Assembly: GCF_022201045.2 (NCBI RefSeq)
Contig: NC_068557.1
Location: 30,109,501 to 30,173,500, forward strand
From: Citrus sinensis
Taxonomy: Eukaryota; Streptophyta; Magnoliopsida; Sapindales; Rutaceae
Direction: 5' to 3'
DNA length: 64,000 nucleotides
The translations under genes were made by a program, and so were the position numbers. The notes under the pieces are model-generated. The model had not been told where the DNA came from. It saw only the letters and a list, made by a program, of their open reading frames with translations, and did not search any database. Each line of letters opens with the position of its first letter. Position 1 is the first letter of the stretch. Of this stretch, positions 46,908 to 60,572 are shown piece by piece.

Positions 46908-47497
46908 AATAATTTTTGTTAGTTGTACTATATAAATAATCAACTGTGAAGAGAATGAGCTAAACTTTTGGTAATAATTATTTTTAAAAGTGTTGTGAGC
47001 TTTAAAAGCAATAGTATGTGTTTGGTAAATTTTATTATTAAACTGCTGCAAGAATAAAAATTACTAAAATAGATATAATGTTTAATAAAATTATTTTCAA
47101 ATTTATAAACATGTATGTATAATATATATATTTTAGTGTGTGTATGTGTATAATAATTGAAAACTAAATAAATATTCTCACCTTATTAATTTTGCTTTTT
47201 TAATTTTGTTATCTCAATATAATTGGTAATAATAATAATCCCTTTAAATTTAATAATTTTATTTTCTAATTAAATAAGGATAATTTTATATGTGAAAATA
47301 TATATGAAATTGCATTAAGTATAACATTAATTCTCAAATTTAGATGAGAAGCTACTCCTTCACTACTTTGAAATCTACTGTATGATTAGGTAATTTTTCT
47401 GAATGTAAATATTAAAAAACTTTACCAAACATTAAATTAGTTTTCAACATTTTTAAATCATTTTTAAACCTCTTAAAAGCGATTCCAAAAGGATCCA
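46908..47497 (+). repeat. dispersed repeat, copy 1 of 2
   Basis: Collinear with 49500-50107: GTTAGTTG.ACT.TA, TTTTTAAAGTGTT, GTGTTTGGTAAATTTTA.TATTAAA, an AT-rich middle, CCTTTAAATTTAATAATTTTATT and a CCTCT.AAAAGC.AT.CC.AA end. Probably a non-autonomous transposable element, class unknown. No terminal repeats identified. Confidence 0.6.
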
Positions 47498-49499
47498 AGG
47501 AGATTAAGATCACTAATAATTACAACTCATATTTACAAAAGCTATCCAAAAAATTAAACTAAGTAATAAATTACATAACTCTTAACCATACGTTCTATAA
47601 AATATGGATACGTGTAAAAAAAATTATAATAAATTTAACACAATTCAGTTCAAACAATGAATTTAAATTCTTATAATATCACCACTAAAAAGAGTAATTC
47701 AAGGAGGAAGAAAGATAGCTTCAATTATGGATTAAGGACTAATGTACTTCCAATCCATTTAATAGCTTTATATTGTTTTCTTAACATTTGGGTAATCCAT
47801 TCTTAGTTCTTACATCATAGAACTTGGTGAATTTGGTACATCTATTGAAGTTCTATTATAGTGTAGTGACATCGTCGACGTCGACTCGACTTTGCGTGCA
47901 AAACGACTCCACCCCTTTATGTCATTGTCAAATACGATGCTAGCCAGAGCCAAATGGATCTTATGAAGGCTTATTAGCTTGGATAGACGGATACATGATT
48001 CACAATTAGTCAAAGCAGGATTATTAATAAAGAAAGCTCTCGTCCATTCAAAAGTAGGGTTAAAAAAAAAAAAGGAAAAAAAAATGATTCCCTTGATTTG
48101 TCTAGCTAGCTGAGATTGCAACTTCCATAACAAAAAGTATTATGATAATTATGGGACCCTTGAAGTGGGAAACCCAGCCCACATCTTCGTCTTTTACAAA
48201 CTTTACTTTTGTTATGTTGCGATCCCTTTAAAGGATTTGGTGACATTTGCATGGAGGAACAATCCAGTGTCCAACTTTAACACCGCATTGATGTTGAGCT
48301 GTGGGGTTCCCTTCTTCTTTTCCTTCTTTCGAAAGTATCATAGCATGCACAACTGTACGACCCTACCCTATATCAAAACCCCCATGAGAATGGGGACTCT
48401 ACGGCCCCATTTCACCATCATTTGGTCAGCTGGTTTTTCATTTTTGAACTTGAACTTCTAGCATGAAAAAATACAAATCACGAATGGCTTTGTGGACTAA
48501 GCTAATTAGCTTTTACATTTCATTATCATTCTTACAAGCAATAAAGCTTAACTATTTTCCGCGAAACACTTTCATTACTGATTATCAACAGATAAAAAGT
48601 AATTAATAAAATTATTTGCAAGTACTATGAATAATGAAGCGGACCTTTCTCTTGAGGAATTTGCAGTTAAACCCCCATCCGATCCCCACGTGCCACTTCC
48701 AACTTACTATATATCCACGCCATAAGCTTTATCCAGACTGATTTGTGAGAGACTATTATTGATTACAGAAAATCCACTCAGCTTGTAACACGGACAATTC
48801 AGCGGATTAATTTGGATTACGTTGAGGTGACAAGGCTTGGCAAGATTCGCATCACCTTCGTTCTTTTAATCATCTTGAATTATGTACTCAATAGCACTAC
48901 TGACTCATATACGTAGACCAAAATCCGGGCCTTTTTGACTCACACGTTAAGGAAAAGTGATCATTATAGCAGGAAATTAAATTAATATGGAAGTGTTATC
49001 GTATTTGAGATTAGAGGGAGTAGTAGTTATCGCTTAATTACCAGTTCAATGCGATGATTTATTTTCTCAAGAACGGTTCTTCATGGTCCCAGCTTTGGAA
49101 CAACGTAACCCAACAAGTACAATATACTAATATAGCCGGTATGCGGACGGCACTAGTTTTGGAGTGCAGAAGTAATGTATTTGCCAAATAATTTGTCCAT
49201 AAGAGTGTCATGAGTGATTTTTAAGTAATTTTATTTAGTCGATTACTCGAATTTAAATGACGGAACAATAAAAATTAATTTAGATTTTGCTCACCCCTTT
49301 TTATTTTTTTTTAAAAGAAAATTGTCAAGTAATTATGGTTTGCTAATAGTGGATTCACAATATATAATTTAAATTGGCAAGTGTGTATATACCCAATACA
49401 TTAAAATGTGTAATAGAAAACACATGCAATAAATATCAATCACAACTTTTTAAAAAGTCAATACAAAAATCATATCACCAGTGATTTTCACTCCCAATT

Positions 49500-50107
49500 A
49501 ATAATAATTGTTGTTAGTTGCACTGTAAAAATAATGAGGTATGAGAAAAATCAGTTAAATATTTGGTAAAATTTATTTTTAAAGTGTTTTAAGTTTTAAA
49601 AGCAACCATAAGTGTTTGGTAAATTTTACTATTAAATCGATGTAAGAATATAAATAAATGAAATTGATATAATATTGAATAAAATTTATTTACGCCATTT
49701 ATAATTATGCATATATAATATTTATTATTGCGTATATATAGTAATTAATAACTAAAATGAATATTTTTTTTAATCTTATTTTTTATCTCAATATAATTAG
49801 AAATAATAGAAATCTCTTTAAATTTGATGATTTTATTTCCAAATTGAATAAGGATAATTTTGGATTTTTATAATATGTGAGGATATATACGAAATTTTAT
49901 TAAATACAAAATTGATTGTCATTTGAAAAGTTACTCTTTCTTTGCTTTTGAAAATCTATTGCCAAATATGGTGATTTTCGAAAAAGTGATTTTAAAAAAA
50001 TTATCAAACTCGAAATTAGATTTTAAAAAAATTATTAAACTCGAAATTAACTTTAAACTTTTCAAAATTAATTTTGAACCTCTCAAAAGCAATCCCAAAT
50101 GGACCCC
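49500..50107 (+). repeat. dispersed repeat, copy 2 of 2
   Basis: Collinear with 46908-47497 along about 600 bp. The right end reads CTCAAAAGCAATCCCAAATGGACCCC, a terminus style seen in hAT-like elements when read inward (GGGGTCCATTTGGGATT). Within it a short tandem repeat of about 36 bp (ATTAT.AAACTCGAAATTA) occurs at about 49996-50055. Confidence 0.6.
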
Positions 50108-50806
50108 TAATTTGTTTGGTCTTTTTTTTTTTTAACTTCAAAATCAAGATTAAAATATCTATTTAAAAAATCAAAATTGTTCCCCAAAAATATGTATCGG
50201 AATGTCTACGGCATTAATCGTAAGACCAAGAGAGCTTTTATAGATTTTAAAACAAGAAAGAAAATGATTGTATTTATCAAACAAAAGGGGGGGGGGGGGG
50301 GGGGTTTTTCTTTCCTTATTCATACTGTCTATTATTTTTACTTTATAAAAAGTTAAGAATTACCGCGCAGATTTTCTTTCGTACTTCCTTTAGTTAAATG
50401 TACGTAATTAATGCTCCCACAGTATACAACATGATCATCGAGTGACTTGTTTTGAAAGTAAATCAATCCCTTCTCCAAATTCATTACTCATCAGTGTTTT
50501 GTTCTTTTCTTCTTCGTCGTCTTCATCTTTTTTTTTTTTTTCCTTTTAATGGAAAAAAAAAATAAAGTAAAAGTATGTTCGAAGCATAAAGGATCCTACA
50601 GCTCAACCGTAAGGTATCTGTGCATCTCGAGCTTCCTTATGTTAAAAGGCTTAAGTTGAAGTAATCCCTCTCCATTTGTCAAGATTATGTTGACTCAAGT
50701 CCAACAACGAGAAACTTCGCAAATTCTTGCAATGGGGTTGCTTGGGACCAAAGGTTTGACGCCAATACAAATGTGGACCCAACGCAGACCATTCCCATAA
50801 ATATAT

Positions 50807-51115
50807 ATTTTTTTTATTACATGAGACTATTGTTCAGATTACAACTCATATTACATGAGACTTTAACTGATATTTATAAATCAGATAATTACTGGACCGA
50901 CTTACATCAATACTAATGGAGCTCTGCCCAGATTTTAACCCTCACAAATATTCGAGGGATGTCTACTCCTCACTCATGGGTAAGGGAGAAGACTACCTTC
51001 ACTCAAATTAATTAAGAAAGGAAATACCCCTACAATACTTTTGTGGAGGTTCGAACTGCTGCCCTCCAACTTAGAGGGCAGCAGCCCTGGCCACTCGGGT
51101 TGAGCCGAGTGGTTA
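50807..51115 (-). mobile_element. tRNA-derived SINE, copy B (complete)
   Basis: A 309 bp minus-strand copy of the element at 619-931. A T-run at 50807-50815 is the poly-A tail, and the head is at 51115 (TAACCACTCGGC on the minus strand). A perfect 14 bp duplication, TCCCATAAATATAT, flanks it at 50793-50806 and 51116-51129. The B-box-like GGTTCGAAC lies at about 51047-51055 in the plus-strand reading. Confidence 0.85.
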
Positions 51116-54100
51116 TCCCATAAATATATTCGTTTGCCTTAGTCGTGTGTTGCTTGAAGAATGTGAAAATACGTCATCGATCACAATGTACAATAATTAA
51201 TTCCCATTTCTTGCCATATTTCTCATACTATATATACATATATATATTGGGCTCGTTACAATTGTCCTCTTCCATATGGCTTCTCAGAGTATGATTGATT
51301 AGGCTACTTATTTCTAAGCTAATGTAGTTGGTGGATTTAAGAACCTTCTGATTATGATCGCTTAATTTGATGCTATTCTTTCCTACTATGATTTACATAA
51401 TTAAAATATATAACTATCGTTTTCAACATAGCAGTCAAAGCCAAAATTAGCGTAATCGAGTGAAATCCTTTTGTATATTAATTATGTTCGATCGTCGTAT
51501 CCCATAAGTCAAGGGAATTTAGGATAACTATAACCAAAAGATAATTCGTTTAATAGCGAGAGGTTTGTTGACAGCCGTGAGTAAAGATGATTAATAAGCT
51601 TAAATAAATTCCTTTTTTTTTTTTAAAGAAAAGTTCATTCCTTTTTTTAATAAAATTATAAGATCAACAAAATTTTATTTACTGCTAACGTCTGTATTTT
51701 ATAATTATAATATGGCTAAATGCTCCTATCGATCGCCGATTATATATTTCGTACGTGGAAAATAAATGATTGCCAGTATGTGGAGATAATTTGTCAGGCC
51801 AATTGCTGAATCATCTAGATTGATCAAATTTGGTGATGCGAAATTTCTTGATCTAATCTCTAGCTTTTTTGAGCTTATTTCTCTTTCCCCAGGCCCGCTA
51901 CAGCAACAAGCTTTGAAATGCTACATCTAGCTTACTACTAGGCCTGTGCTTTGTTCTTGCTGGCCAGTGGACCGGATACCTCAAGCTTCAAAGTTAACAA
52001 AGTTTTGCAGTAGACCATAATCTTAAATAAACATTCTTTTCTTTTTTCCAATGAATAATTTAACCGATGCCAATAATTTGAGCTTATGGAATATTACTAT
52101 TATAAATTTCTGATCTCTCACTGACACCATTCCGTGGAACGAAATTAAGCTGCATGACTTTAGAGATACTACAGCAACCCCTAATTGCCCCATTCGATGG
52201 ATAAAATATGGAGGTTTACTGCATATCTAACCAAGTTCATAGAAAGAAAAATTTGGTCTCCCCGGTAGATGCGGCTCCCACATGCTGCAAGTAATTCCTT
52301 AATGAAAGTATTTTAATTGGACGTGCAACGAGAAGAGTAATGATATTTGGCCAAAATAGTACCACGGGGGCAAAAAAAATAGTGTCATTGATTGTTGTTT
52401 GCTCAATGTCACTGTAACATAGGGGCGCACTCTTGCATGCACAGTAACGTCATTTATGTCAAATATCATTATTCAAAGAGAATTTGATATTTCAATTGCT
52501 ATTGATTTCATTTTGTTAGATTAGGTGGCTCAACAAAAAGAACACTAGAACTATACAATTCACCCATCAATTATATAAATTTTCCTCTAGACCTTTTACT
52601 ACTGAACGCATTTCTTGTGTTTGCTCATTTTGAGGTACATTCAATTCTTATTGGATGATACCAATAAGTCGTGTTCAGAAAGTTTTGAGAGTTATAAAGG
52701 AAACTTCGAATTCATATTAGCCCATGAGCTAAGAATGGGAATTAAACTCTATGAGATATATTGGTCTGCTATTCCTTAGCTAATTAGCTTCACATTAATA
52801 ACAATAGATCTTTTATATGTAAGACCAAAAAAGATACTATATTGTCACGCAAATTTTAGCCTCTTCCACAACAAAAGGACTATTATTAGCACAATGAATA
52901 ATTAAAAAAAAATGTATTACTTATGACATTAGAAATTGAATTCCTTGTATAATGCATTACATATTAGAATAAGAATGAGCAACCACATGTTCCTAATGTA
53001 TTTAATCGAATGATTTTCAAGTAATTTTATTTAATTAATCACTCGAGTTCGAATTTCAAGGGAGATGTAAGTAAAAAATTAATTTGACCTTTTTCCCCCC
53101 CCCCCCCCCCCAAACTCTCTCTATCTATCTACACACACCCATTGTTCAAAGGTGTACTTTTAAAGAAGTAAAAAAAATAAATGAATAAGCATTGGGCGAG
53201 AATTTCGACGTTCTTGCCTATATATGTCCGCCGACATATATGTTTACCATCGATCTTTAATTCAAACCATTAATTCTAATTAAAAAAATATACATGTAGA
53301 TTCTATTTTGTATTGTGGTTGGGTAATTGTATTTTTAAAACTTTACATTTAAAGATAAATTGATTTAACCCACATTTTTTTCCACAACAACTATGATTTT
53401 TAAGTTGTAATATCTCAACATCAAATAAAACCTCAGTCTAATAGTTACAATCAAACTCAGAATGCAGATGAGATAAAACTCTAGTACTTAGGGAAGAAAA
53501 TTATTGATCATAGCTTTCTCTTTGTCTTTTTCTTTTTTCTTTTTTTATTAGTCGATCATAGCTTATAACTGGGAAGAATTCCAGAAAATTTATATCACAT
53601 TACCACAATATAATTTCATATACATATACTAGCTAATATCACGTTTCAAACAATTTTATATACAACCGTCTCGAATTATATTGCCTAGAAACTAACATGC
53701 GAATCCCCAATTTTACAATTTTATTACAATTTTATATACAACCATCTGAACTTTCATTGGGTTTAGAGTTTTCAACTTAAAAGAATTCAAGCCCAAAATT
53801 CTAAATGAAACCAGTTATCGGACAACATATATATGTAGAGCTCAAATATCTATGTCTCGCAATTTTTTCTATCTGAAATCTCATTACATACATTCATTGT
53901 TTTTTTTTTTTTGATAGTCCAGGTCCCATACTAATCCTTTTCTTTCCAATTGAACAACTGATGACCAAAAAAAGGGGAAAAAAAAAAAGGCAGCGCTAGC
54001 AAAGACCAAGGGTAGTGTTCTATGCTCTAGCCGCTAGCTAATGCTATATATCATGATCGCCTATTTTCAAAGCTAGGTGATAGACAATGGTCAAGAAGAT

Positions 54101-55533
54101 CATTGGCAGATGTTGAGGATCAACTTACCAAATTTAACTCCGTGATTCTCTCTCTCTAATCATATATTCAACTCTCCTTGTATAGCAATTGAATTCCATT
54201 CATATTCTTGATTTCTTCGCTAGGGGTCTTATAAGACTTATATCAACTAGTTTTGTTCCAAAGGTGCAGAATCAAGCTATCTTTTGAAGATTCATGTAGC
54301 GGAGAGAGTAAATTGTTACCATAACAAATGCCTAAATCTATGTCTATTGTTCTTGATAAGTACACTCAAAATTTTTAAATCTCTTTTCTTTCTCTAGAAG
54401 ATAGCGAACTCCAGTGTAAAGCTTTTTTTTCTCAAAACAGCCAGCACGACAAATTCCAAGTCATGGATCAAAAAAATCCATCTTCCTATCAGAATTTGCA
54501 GGGGGTTTAAAATCTTAACTTGCTAAACGTGTTTGTATGTCTCTTCAATTCCTATAAGAAGATGTACTAGGAAATGAACATCTTTAATTAGTAGTACAGC
54601 CAGCATACTAAAGTCCAAATTATGACACATTCTAGCTTTAGTTCTTGGCTATATTACATATCATGATTTACATAAACAAATCTTTAACTCGGAAATAATT
54701 TGCAGGCCTATATGTGCCTGTTATTTTTGGCATGTGTGAATGTTTTTGAAGCAAATAAGATGTAATCAAAATGTCGAACTTCTCGTAAAAGCCCATCTTT
54801 AAATATATTACCAACAACACTAAGAACAATAAAGTCAACACACAAAATATCCAATTAAACGCCCACATTGCAATAACAAATCCCCCTCTCTGCTATACCA
54901 TAATATACCCTCGCCCCTTTTTTCCTAACCCCCCACCTCCCCAAAAAAAAGAAAAATGGAAAAAAGATTAGTATCTGAATTATTATCATGTGATCCTCGT
55001 CAAGGACTGCAACATATACCCAAACAAGTAAACTCCCCAATCCCCCCCAACCTAAACAACAAATACATCAAAAAGAAACGACATGTCATACGTATATACA
55101 TTCACAAAAGTAATTAATCAAAGACAAACTTACTGAACTAGCTTGAAGGTTGCAGCAAAGAGCGCCTAGCTAGCCTTCCTTCAATCTTCAACACCGTAGA
55201 CGATCCATGATGCCTTGTGGAGATGAGATGAAGAGGATCCGAGGTTCCTCTCAGCGCAAATACTGATTATCAACCTTGTTAATAAAACTATTTGGCTGAA
55301 TTAATTCTTAATTTGCCGCTGACATGATCGCTCCGATCCAATAACTCCTCCCATCTATGCTTCACTTTTACAATACCATATATTTTTTTTTCTTTTTTTT
55401 CTTTTTTCAATAATCTAGTCCAAACAGAAGAAGTACTGACCAACAGAATTTACCTAATCAATTAAGATGCTAAGGATACCAAGATGACTAATAAAGAGGG
55501 AGACAAATAGAAATTAAGGAAATGATGATGATT

Positions 55534-56817
55534 TTAGATTAAAGAAGTGACAGAGGACCCAATATTTGAGGGATCATGCCAAGCACCGACAGAACTAGTT
55601 GAGTTCCAATATAAAGAAGGATCAGCTAACCCTATTTGCTCCATCTGATTCTGGCATTCCACATTCCAATCCATTCTTCTTTGACCCTCTTCCGCTTTCA
55701 CTTCTTTCATCATCCCTGTCCTTGCTGCTTCACCATTATTATTATTATTATTAGCTGTCATTTGCAGGTCTTCAAAGGATGCTAAGTTGTTGTTGAAATG
55801 GTTAGGAGCTTCAGTGGAGCTTTTTACAACACCATTCATGAACTTTGGCTGGTGAAGACTAGAAGCAAGCAAAGAAGCTATAGTTGGAGAAGATGATGAG
55901 GAACCAAATGTAGGGTAACTTGAAAGAAGAGAATTTGATGAGGTTACTACTTCTTGGATTTGCTTATTTGGGTTAAAACCATTTCGGTAGTTACAATCAC
56001 CAACATCAGTATTAGACATGATTAGTCCTGAGGAAAACCCTAAACCAAGAGCATTCAACTGAGGCTGCAGATCATAGCCAGATATAGTGTCTAAACTTGA
56101 AACAACTCTTGAATTAAACGTAGAGAATGGAAGGTTCATATCAGATGGGTTTGTGGATAGGCCAAAGAACAAAGGATTGATATGATTTGAGGTTGAAGAA
56201 ATATCAATCTGGCGTTGTGAATGAGGGTTATTAGGGTTTGCAGCAGCACTAGGATTTGATCCATCAATGGAATTATTGGCCGACGCGGGCCTCTTCACAC
56301 GCTTGTTTTTCCTGCATCCACCACCCACAGGAACATTCCTCAGGGTACCGCCTCTTGTCCAGTAACGCTTACAGGCCTTGCAAAAATGCCTGGGCTGAGA
56401 GAGGCTGTAGTTGTTGTAGTAACAGAACTTGGTGTTTGATGAATCACAGCGAGGGCACTTTAAAGGCGGTTGCTGCTGCTGTTGTGGTGGTTCTTGGCCT
56501 GCTTTATCCATGACCCTACCTGTTGAAGCCATCAAGTTTTTCTCATCTATCTGATGATTCTGTAACAAAGAAGAAGAGGGGGAGAAAAAAAGGGAAGAAA
56601 AGAAAGAGAGAAAAAAAAAGTCTATGAGTTGTAGTATTAGGGTAAAAATAACAACACAACGTAAGATATTCTCATCCAAAAGCTAAGAAACAAAAATGGG
56701 GTCATGTTTTGTCTAATAATTGAGAAAGAGAAGGAGAGAGAAAAGAAATTAAAGAACCTGTGGCCATTCGTTGGTAGTTGAAGAGATGACAACCATCTTC
56801 TCACAGTTACTCAACAT
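55534..56817 (-). CDS. Dof zinc-finger transcription factor (second of two)
   Basis: Two exons on the minus strand: 56817-56758 (20 codons, [20 protein letters not shown]) and 56559-55534, phase 0, total 361 aa. The short first exon followed by an intron of about 200 bp is the usual layout of one large Dof subgroup. Dof domain at about residues 53-105: [54 protein letters not shown], with zinc Cys 55, 58, 80 and 83. The C-terminal region has Asn runs and Ser-rich stretches, and ends near [17 protein letters not shown]. It is clearly different from the Dof at 42715-43725 outside the finger, so the two are not a recent tandem pair. Confidence 0.95.
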
Positions 56818-59434
56818 TTCTTCTCACAAAGGAATCGTTGAAACAAAGAGTAAACAGACAAAGAGCAGGTGGCGACGTGAGTCTTTCTTGATGGGGTTGA
56901 AATATTATGACAGTGAGAGAGAGAGAAGAGAGTGATTAGCAGCATAACAAGGAAAAAAAAAATAAAATGAAAAATTATGGGATTGTTTATGTAATTTCAC
57001 GTGATGGGGCCTGGCCATGGTCTTGGTCTAAATTCTAAAATCGAATTTGAGTAGGTAATTGTTTAATAGGGAATATAAAAACGAAAAGAATATAAAGGAC
57101 ATACATTCAAAATCCAAGAAGAGGACAGAGAGGTAAAGCAGCAGCATCATAACAGATGAATCTCGAGAGGTTCAAGAAAAGATAGAACATAACATGAGAC
57201 TACACACTCTGCAGCACTACGTAACATTCCTTTGTGTGTGTATTTGATAGAGGGAATCCCTAGAGCTCAATCATCGATGCCTCACCAGCAAATCCCACTT
57301 TGCACTTTATTTTATTGTTAATTCTAAGTCGTCTATCTTATACATTACCCACCACAAAAATATTGTTGTATGGTGCTCCTCATCAACAACCGTCAACATT
57401 CAACAACGACAAAATCTATATTTAAAAAAAAAAAAAAAACAGCAAAATCCAACTTGATCTTATCTTTCAATATGCATTTTAATTGATCCAGTCTCCTTCT
57501 GATTTGCCCACTCTAATCACTGGCTAAATGGTAACAAAAGGAATTTTTATGTTCGAGTTTTTTCTATTTGATATATATTTGTTTGTTAATATTAGATAGA
57601 ATCGGTGGACACAAGTTTTCATATTCAATAGATCTCATATAAAATATTATAATTGTAAGAATTTAAACTAACAATAGACTGTATTAATTATTAAAAAAAT
57701 CTTGTTTAATGTAACCTTATTATGTATTACATTCATTGTTCTCATTGAAGACAATAATTATTGTGGTTTTAGCTCTTATCTATTGATCAATAAAATATTT
57801 TTTTCTCCACAGACCATAGTAGATGTTTAAACGTGTAATTAGGAGATAATGCAGATTCTCATCCAAAAAAAAAGAGAGAGAGAGAGAGATAACACAGATT
57901 AATTTCATCATCATAGTATTACACAACTCTAATTAATCCACTTGATCAACATAAGGCTATATGATTCATCAAAGGGGTTGTTTTGACTTGTGAGGACTGA
58001 GGAACTGAAACCTGAGGACATATTTACTTTTGGTGAAGTTTAACAGTTATACTACTGAGAAATTGAAAATTCCAAGAGCGAAAGGACAAGAGGGCTCCAT
58101 GTGGAAGTCTAGTTCACATCGATCTCGCACTCAAAACACAGCAAGCAACGACCACGCTAGCTTTATTCGCCAGTACACTCTCTAGCTCGCAGTGGCATGG
58201 AAACCATGAGGCTGCAGGCTCTCAGCTCGCAGACCCATGTGGTGGGCAGCTCAGCTCATCAGCTCATAGTGAAAAGAGTCCAACCATTAAAAAAATTAAA
58301 GGAAAAAAAAAAAGAAGCAAAATTAAAGCACAATTTGGGGAACAAACGGATTTTGTAGTCTTTCAAGGGATCTTCTCCTCTCCCTAACATCCCATCATTA
58401 TTCCTGCGCAGTCTCTCCACTCCTTTATTAAAACTTTGATCTTTCCTTTTAGCTTATAATAAAAATAGTTATATATATTGTCACGTTACCATTCAGAATG
58501 CCACACTAAAGTGCTTGCTGTCTGTATGGGGGTTTGAATGCAGTAGATGTACGTTAGCATGTTGGAGAGCTGATAAAATTTAGATTTCTGATCCAATAAT
58601 TAATTAATTTAAATTATTTATCACCCTTCTAATTAATAAAATTAGGGCATTTTTTGCTTTTGCATGTTGGAAATTAGCAATTATCAATGTGAGTGTGTGC
58701 AGCAATGTTAGGGCATTAAGCATTAGACAAGGTGTGACACGTGTCAAATTTAACCCACCCAAATGTTATCCAAAACAGAACATAATCCTAATATTTTCTG
58801 TTAACAAAATCTTGTGTGGATTTGAAATGTAATAATATGCAAATTGTCTTGACATTGGGAAGGTAGGTAGTGGCTGTCTATTTTAGGTTTAGCCGATAGT
58901 AGAGTGCGTAGACAATTGAGTCATATGTGTGGAACGTGGAAAAATAATTGAGACACACACATACATACACAAAGACAGTGGCTTTGCTGTGTGTGAAATT
59001 GGGATTAGTCAACTTTATTAGAGGTGGTGGAGGAAGAAGAAAGACAATTATATCTACATATATAAACGGGTCCTACGCTCCCAACATGTACACTCGATCA
59101 TTCATTCACCACTCCACCAAAAACTGACAAGAGATTCCAAAATGGCAAACATGAAAGAAACCCAACACGCACGATAAAGGGAAATGAAATGAATTGAAGC
59201 AATGAAGTGTGTTGTGTTGATTTTGAATTGAAGAGACGAGATGAGAAATAAAAATAAAGAGATCAGTTGGGGTCTCATATCATCAGTCCTAATGGGGACC
59301 AAAGCATCAAATCCAAGCCAACTGTCCATGCCCACTAAAACTAAAGCCTGATCTGAATTCTGATCTATCACATTGCCCCCCAAACAATGAGCAGACAAAC
59401 ACATCTCTCACTTTCTCCCAATTGGTTTTGCTTT

Positions 59435-59435
59435 A

Positions 59436-59510
<75 letters not shown>
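59435..59510. repeat. compound microsatellite (CT)n(TA)n(GTAT)n
   Basis: About 25 bp of CT, then about 24 bp of TA, then six or seven GTAT units. Uninterrupted, so likely polymorphic. Confidence 0.95.
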
Positions 59511-60536
59511 GTGTTTCCTTAATTTCCTTATTTAACACTTCATGAGCTACTTATTTGAGCACCCCTTTTGTTCGTTGGGAAATGACATTTCTACCGATAC
59601 AATAATGATAATTACCCTCACCAAAATAAGGGCAAGCTAGAATTTCTGCTCAAGAGATCGATCCATTAGTTGATTTGGAGATGTATCTTTCATGTACTAC
59701 TCCTGTGTACTCCCATGTAATTAATGTGTGTTATAAATACTAATGACTGTTGGCCAACTGGTCAAATTCTGTAATAGAACTTGAGGACTACATGTTGTGT
59801 AGGAGTAATAAAGAAGAAATAATTAAAAGTCCCCTAATTGCGCCCTAACAATGACAACCATAAGCTAATAAAAGTGCGATTATGTGGGAGTTTTCTTGTC
59901 TTCTTGTATAACAATAAGATTTGAACATAATGCAGATAATTATTCACATATGTGTTGGAAGAATTTTGTCAAAACAAAACAAAACTATTTTCTAACCGAT
60001 AATAAGTTAATAACCATCAATTCGGAAACCACTTTTATTGCAGCAGGGTTATTGACGTTTATTAATAAAATAAAATTGCTTGAATATTTTAGTCCAAATT
60101 GATAAGTGGTGGTTGTTGTTGAACAGTTGGCATCATCATCATCAACATCATATAAAGTTGATAAATTAGTGAATTGATTCTCGGTTTATCATTCAAGATC
60201 ACAAAAATGATAAACTTGTTTATATATAAAAATACAGGCCGCATAATAAATTAGTGGGGGAGAATCAGTTGATTCATTGAAGAGAGTCAAACATAGGACT
60301 TGAACTATGGGTAGCAGGTACAAGCATGGAAAATTCCTGTGAATTTACAATTCCTTTAATTAGATACGTTTACATTACAAACAAGCTTAATTCGGACTGT
60401 TTCTTATGGAAGTTTCAAAGTGCCGCCGGTACTGTGGGGTCCGGAGAATGTTGTGGGGGGGACAATTTTACTATTCTTTATTGATTTGTCTTAACAAATT
60501 TATCTTTCCCCAGAAAATAAATAAATAAATAAGAGG

Positions 60537-60541
<5 letters not shown>

Positions 60542-60570
<29 letters not shown>
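60542..60570. repeat. (GA)n microsatellite
   Basis: Fourteen uninterrupted GA/AG units. Confidence 0.95.

Positions 60571-60572
<2 letters not shown>

Larger units (their letters stand above)
49206..53094 (+). repeat. short dispersed repeat pair (49206-49295 and 53006-53094)
   Basis: Both contain GATTTT.AAGTAATTTTATTTA, an ATTACTCGA or ATCACTCGAGTTCGAAT block, and AAAAATTAATTTGA or AAAATTAATTTAGATTTT. The TCGAGTTCGAA part is B-box-like, so this may be a second, short SINE or MITE family. Only about 90 bp is shared. The interval between the two copies is not part of the repeat. Confidence 0.45.
43726..55533. other. 11.8 kb gene-poor region between two Dof genes
   Basis: No gene recognised. 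It holds a TIR element (44713-45539), a dispersed repeat pair (46908-47497 and 49500-50107), a shorter repeat pair (49206-49295 and 53006-53094), a SINE (50807-51115), an 18-base G tract (50287-50304) and a 17-base C tract (53095-53111). Remaining DNA is very AT-rich. Open frames at 48.2 kb, 45.6 kb and 54.7-55.0 kb show no coding features that I can support. The right end is 3' flank of the second Dof gene. Confidence 0.5.

Noticed and set aside
59102-59404. 100-codon minus-strand frame
   Set aside because: No homology, no coding bias I can see, and no splice partners; probably chance.
60242-60340. tRNA-like antisense string near 60.3 kb
   Set aside because: Only a weak resemblance to a T-arm; no cloverleaf.
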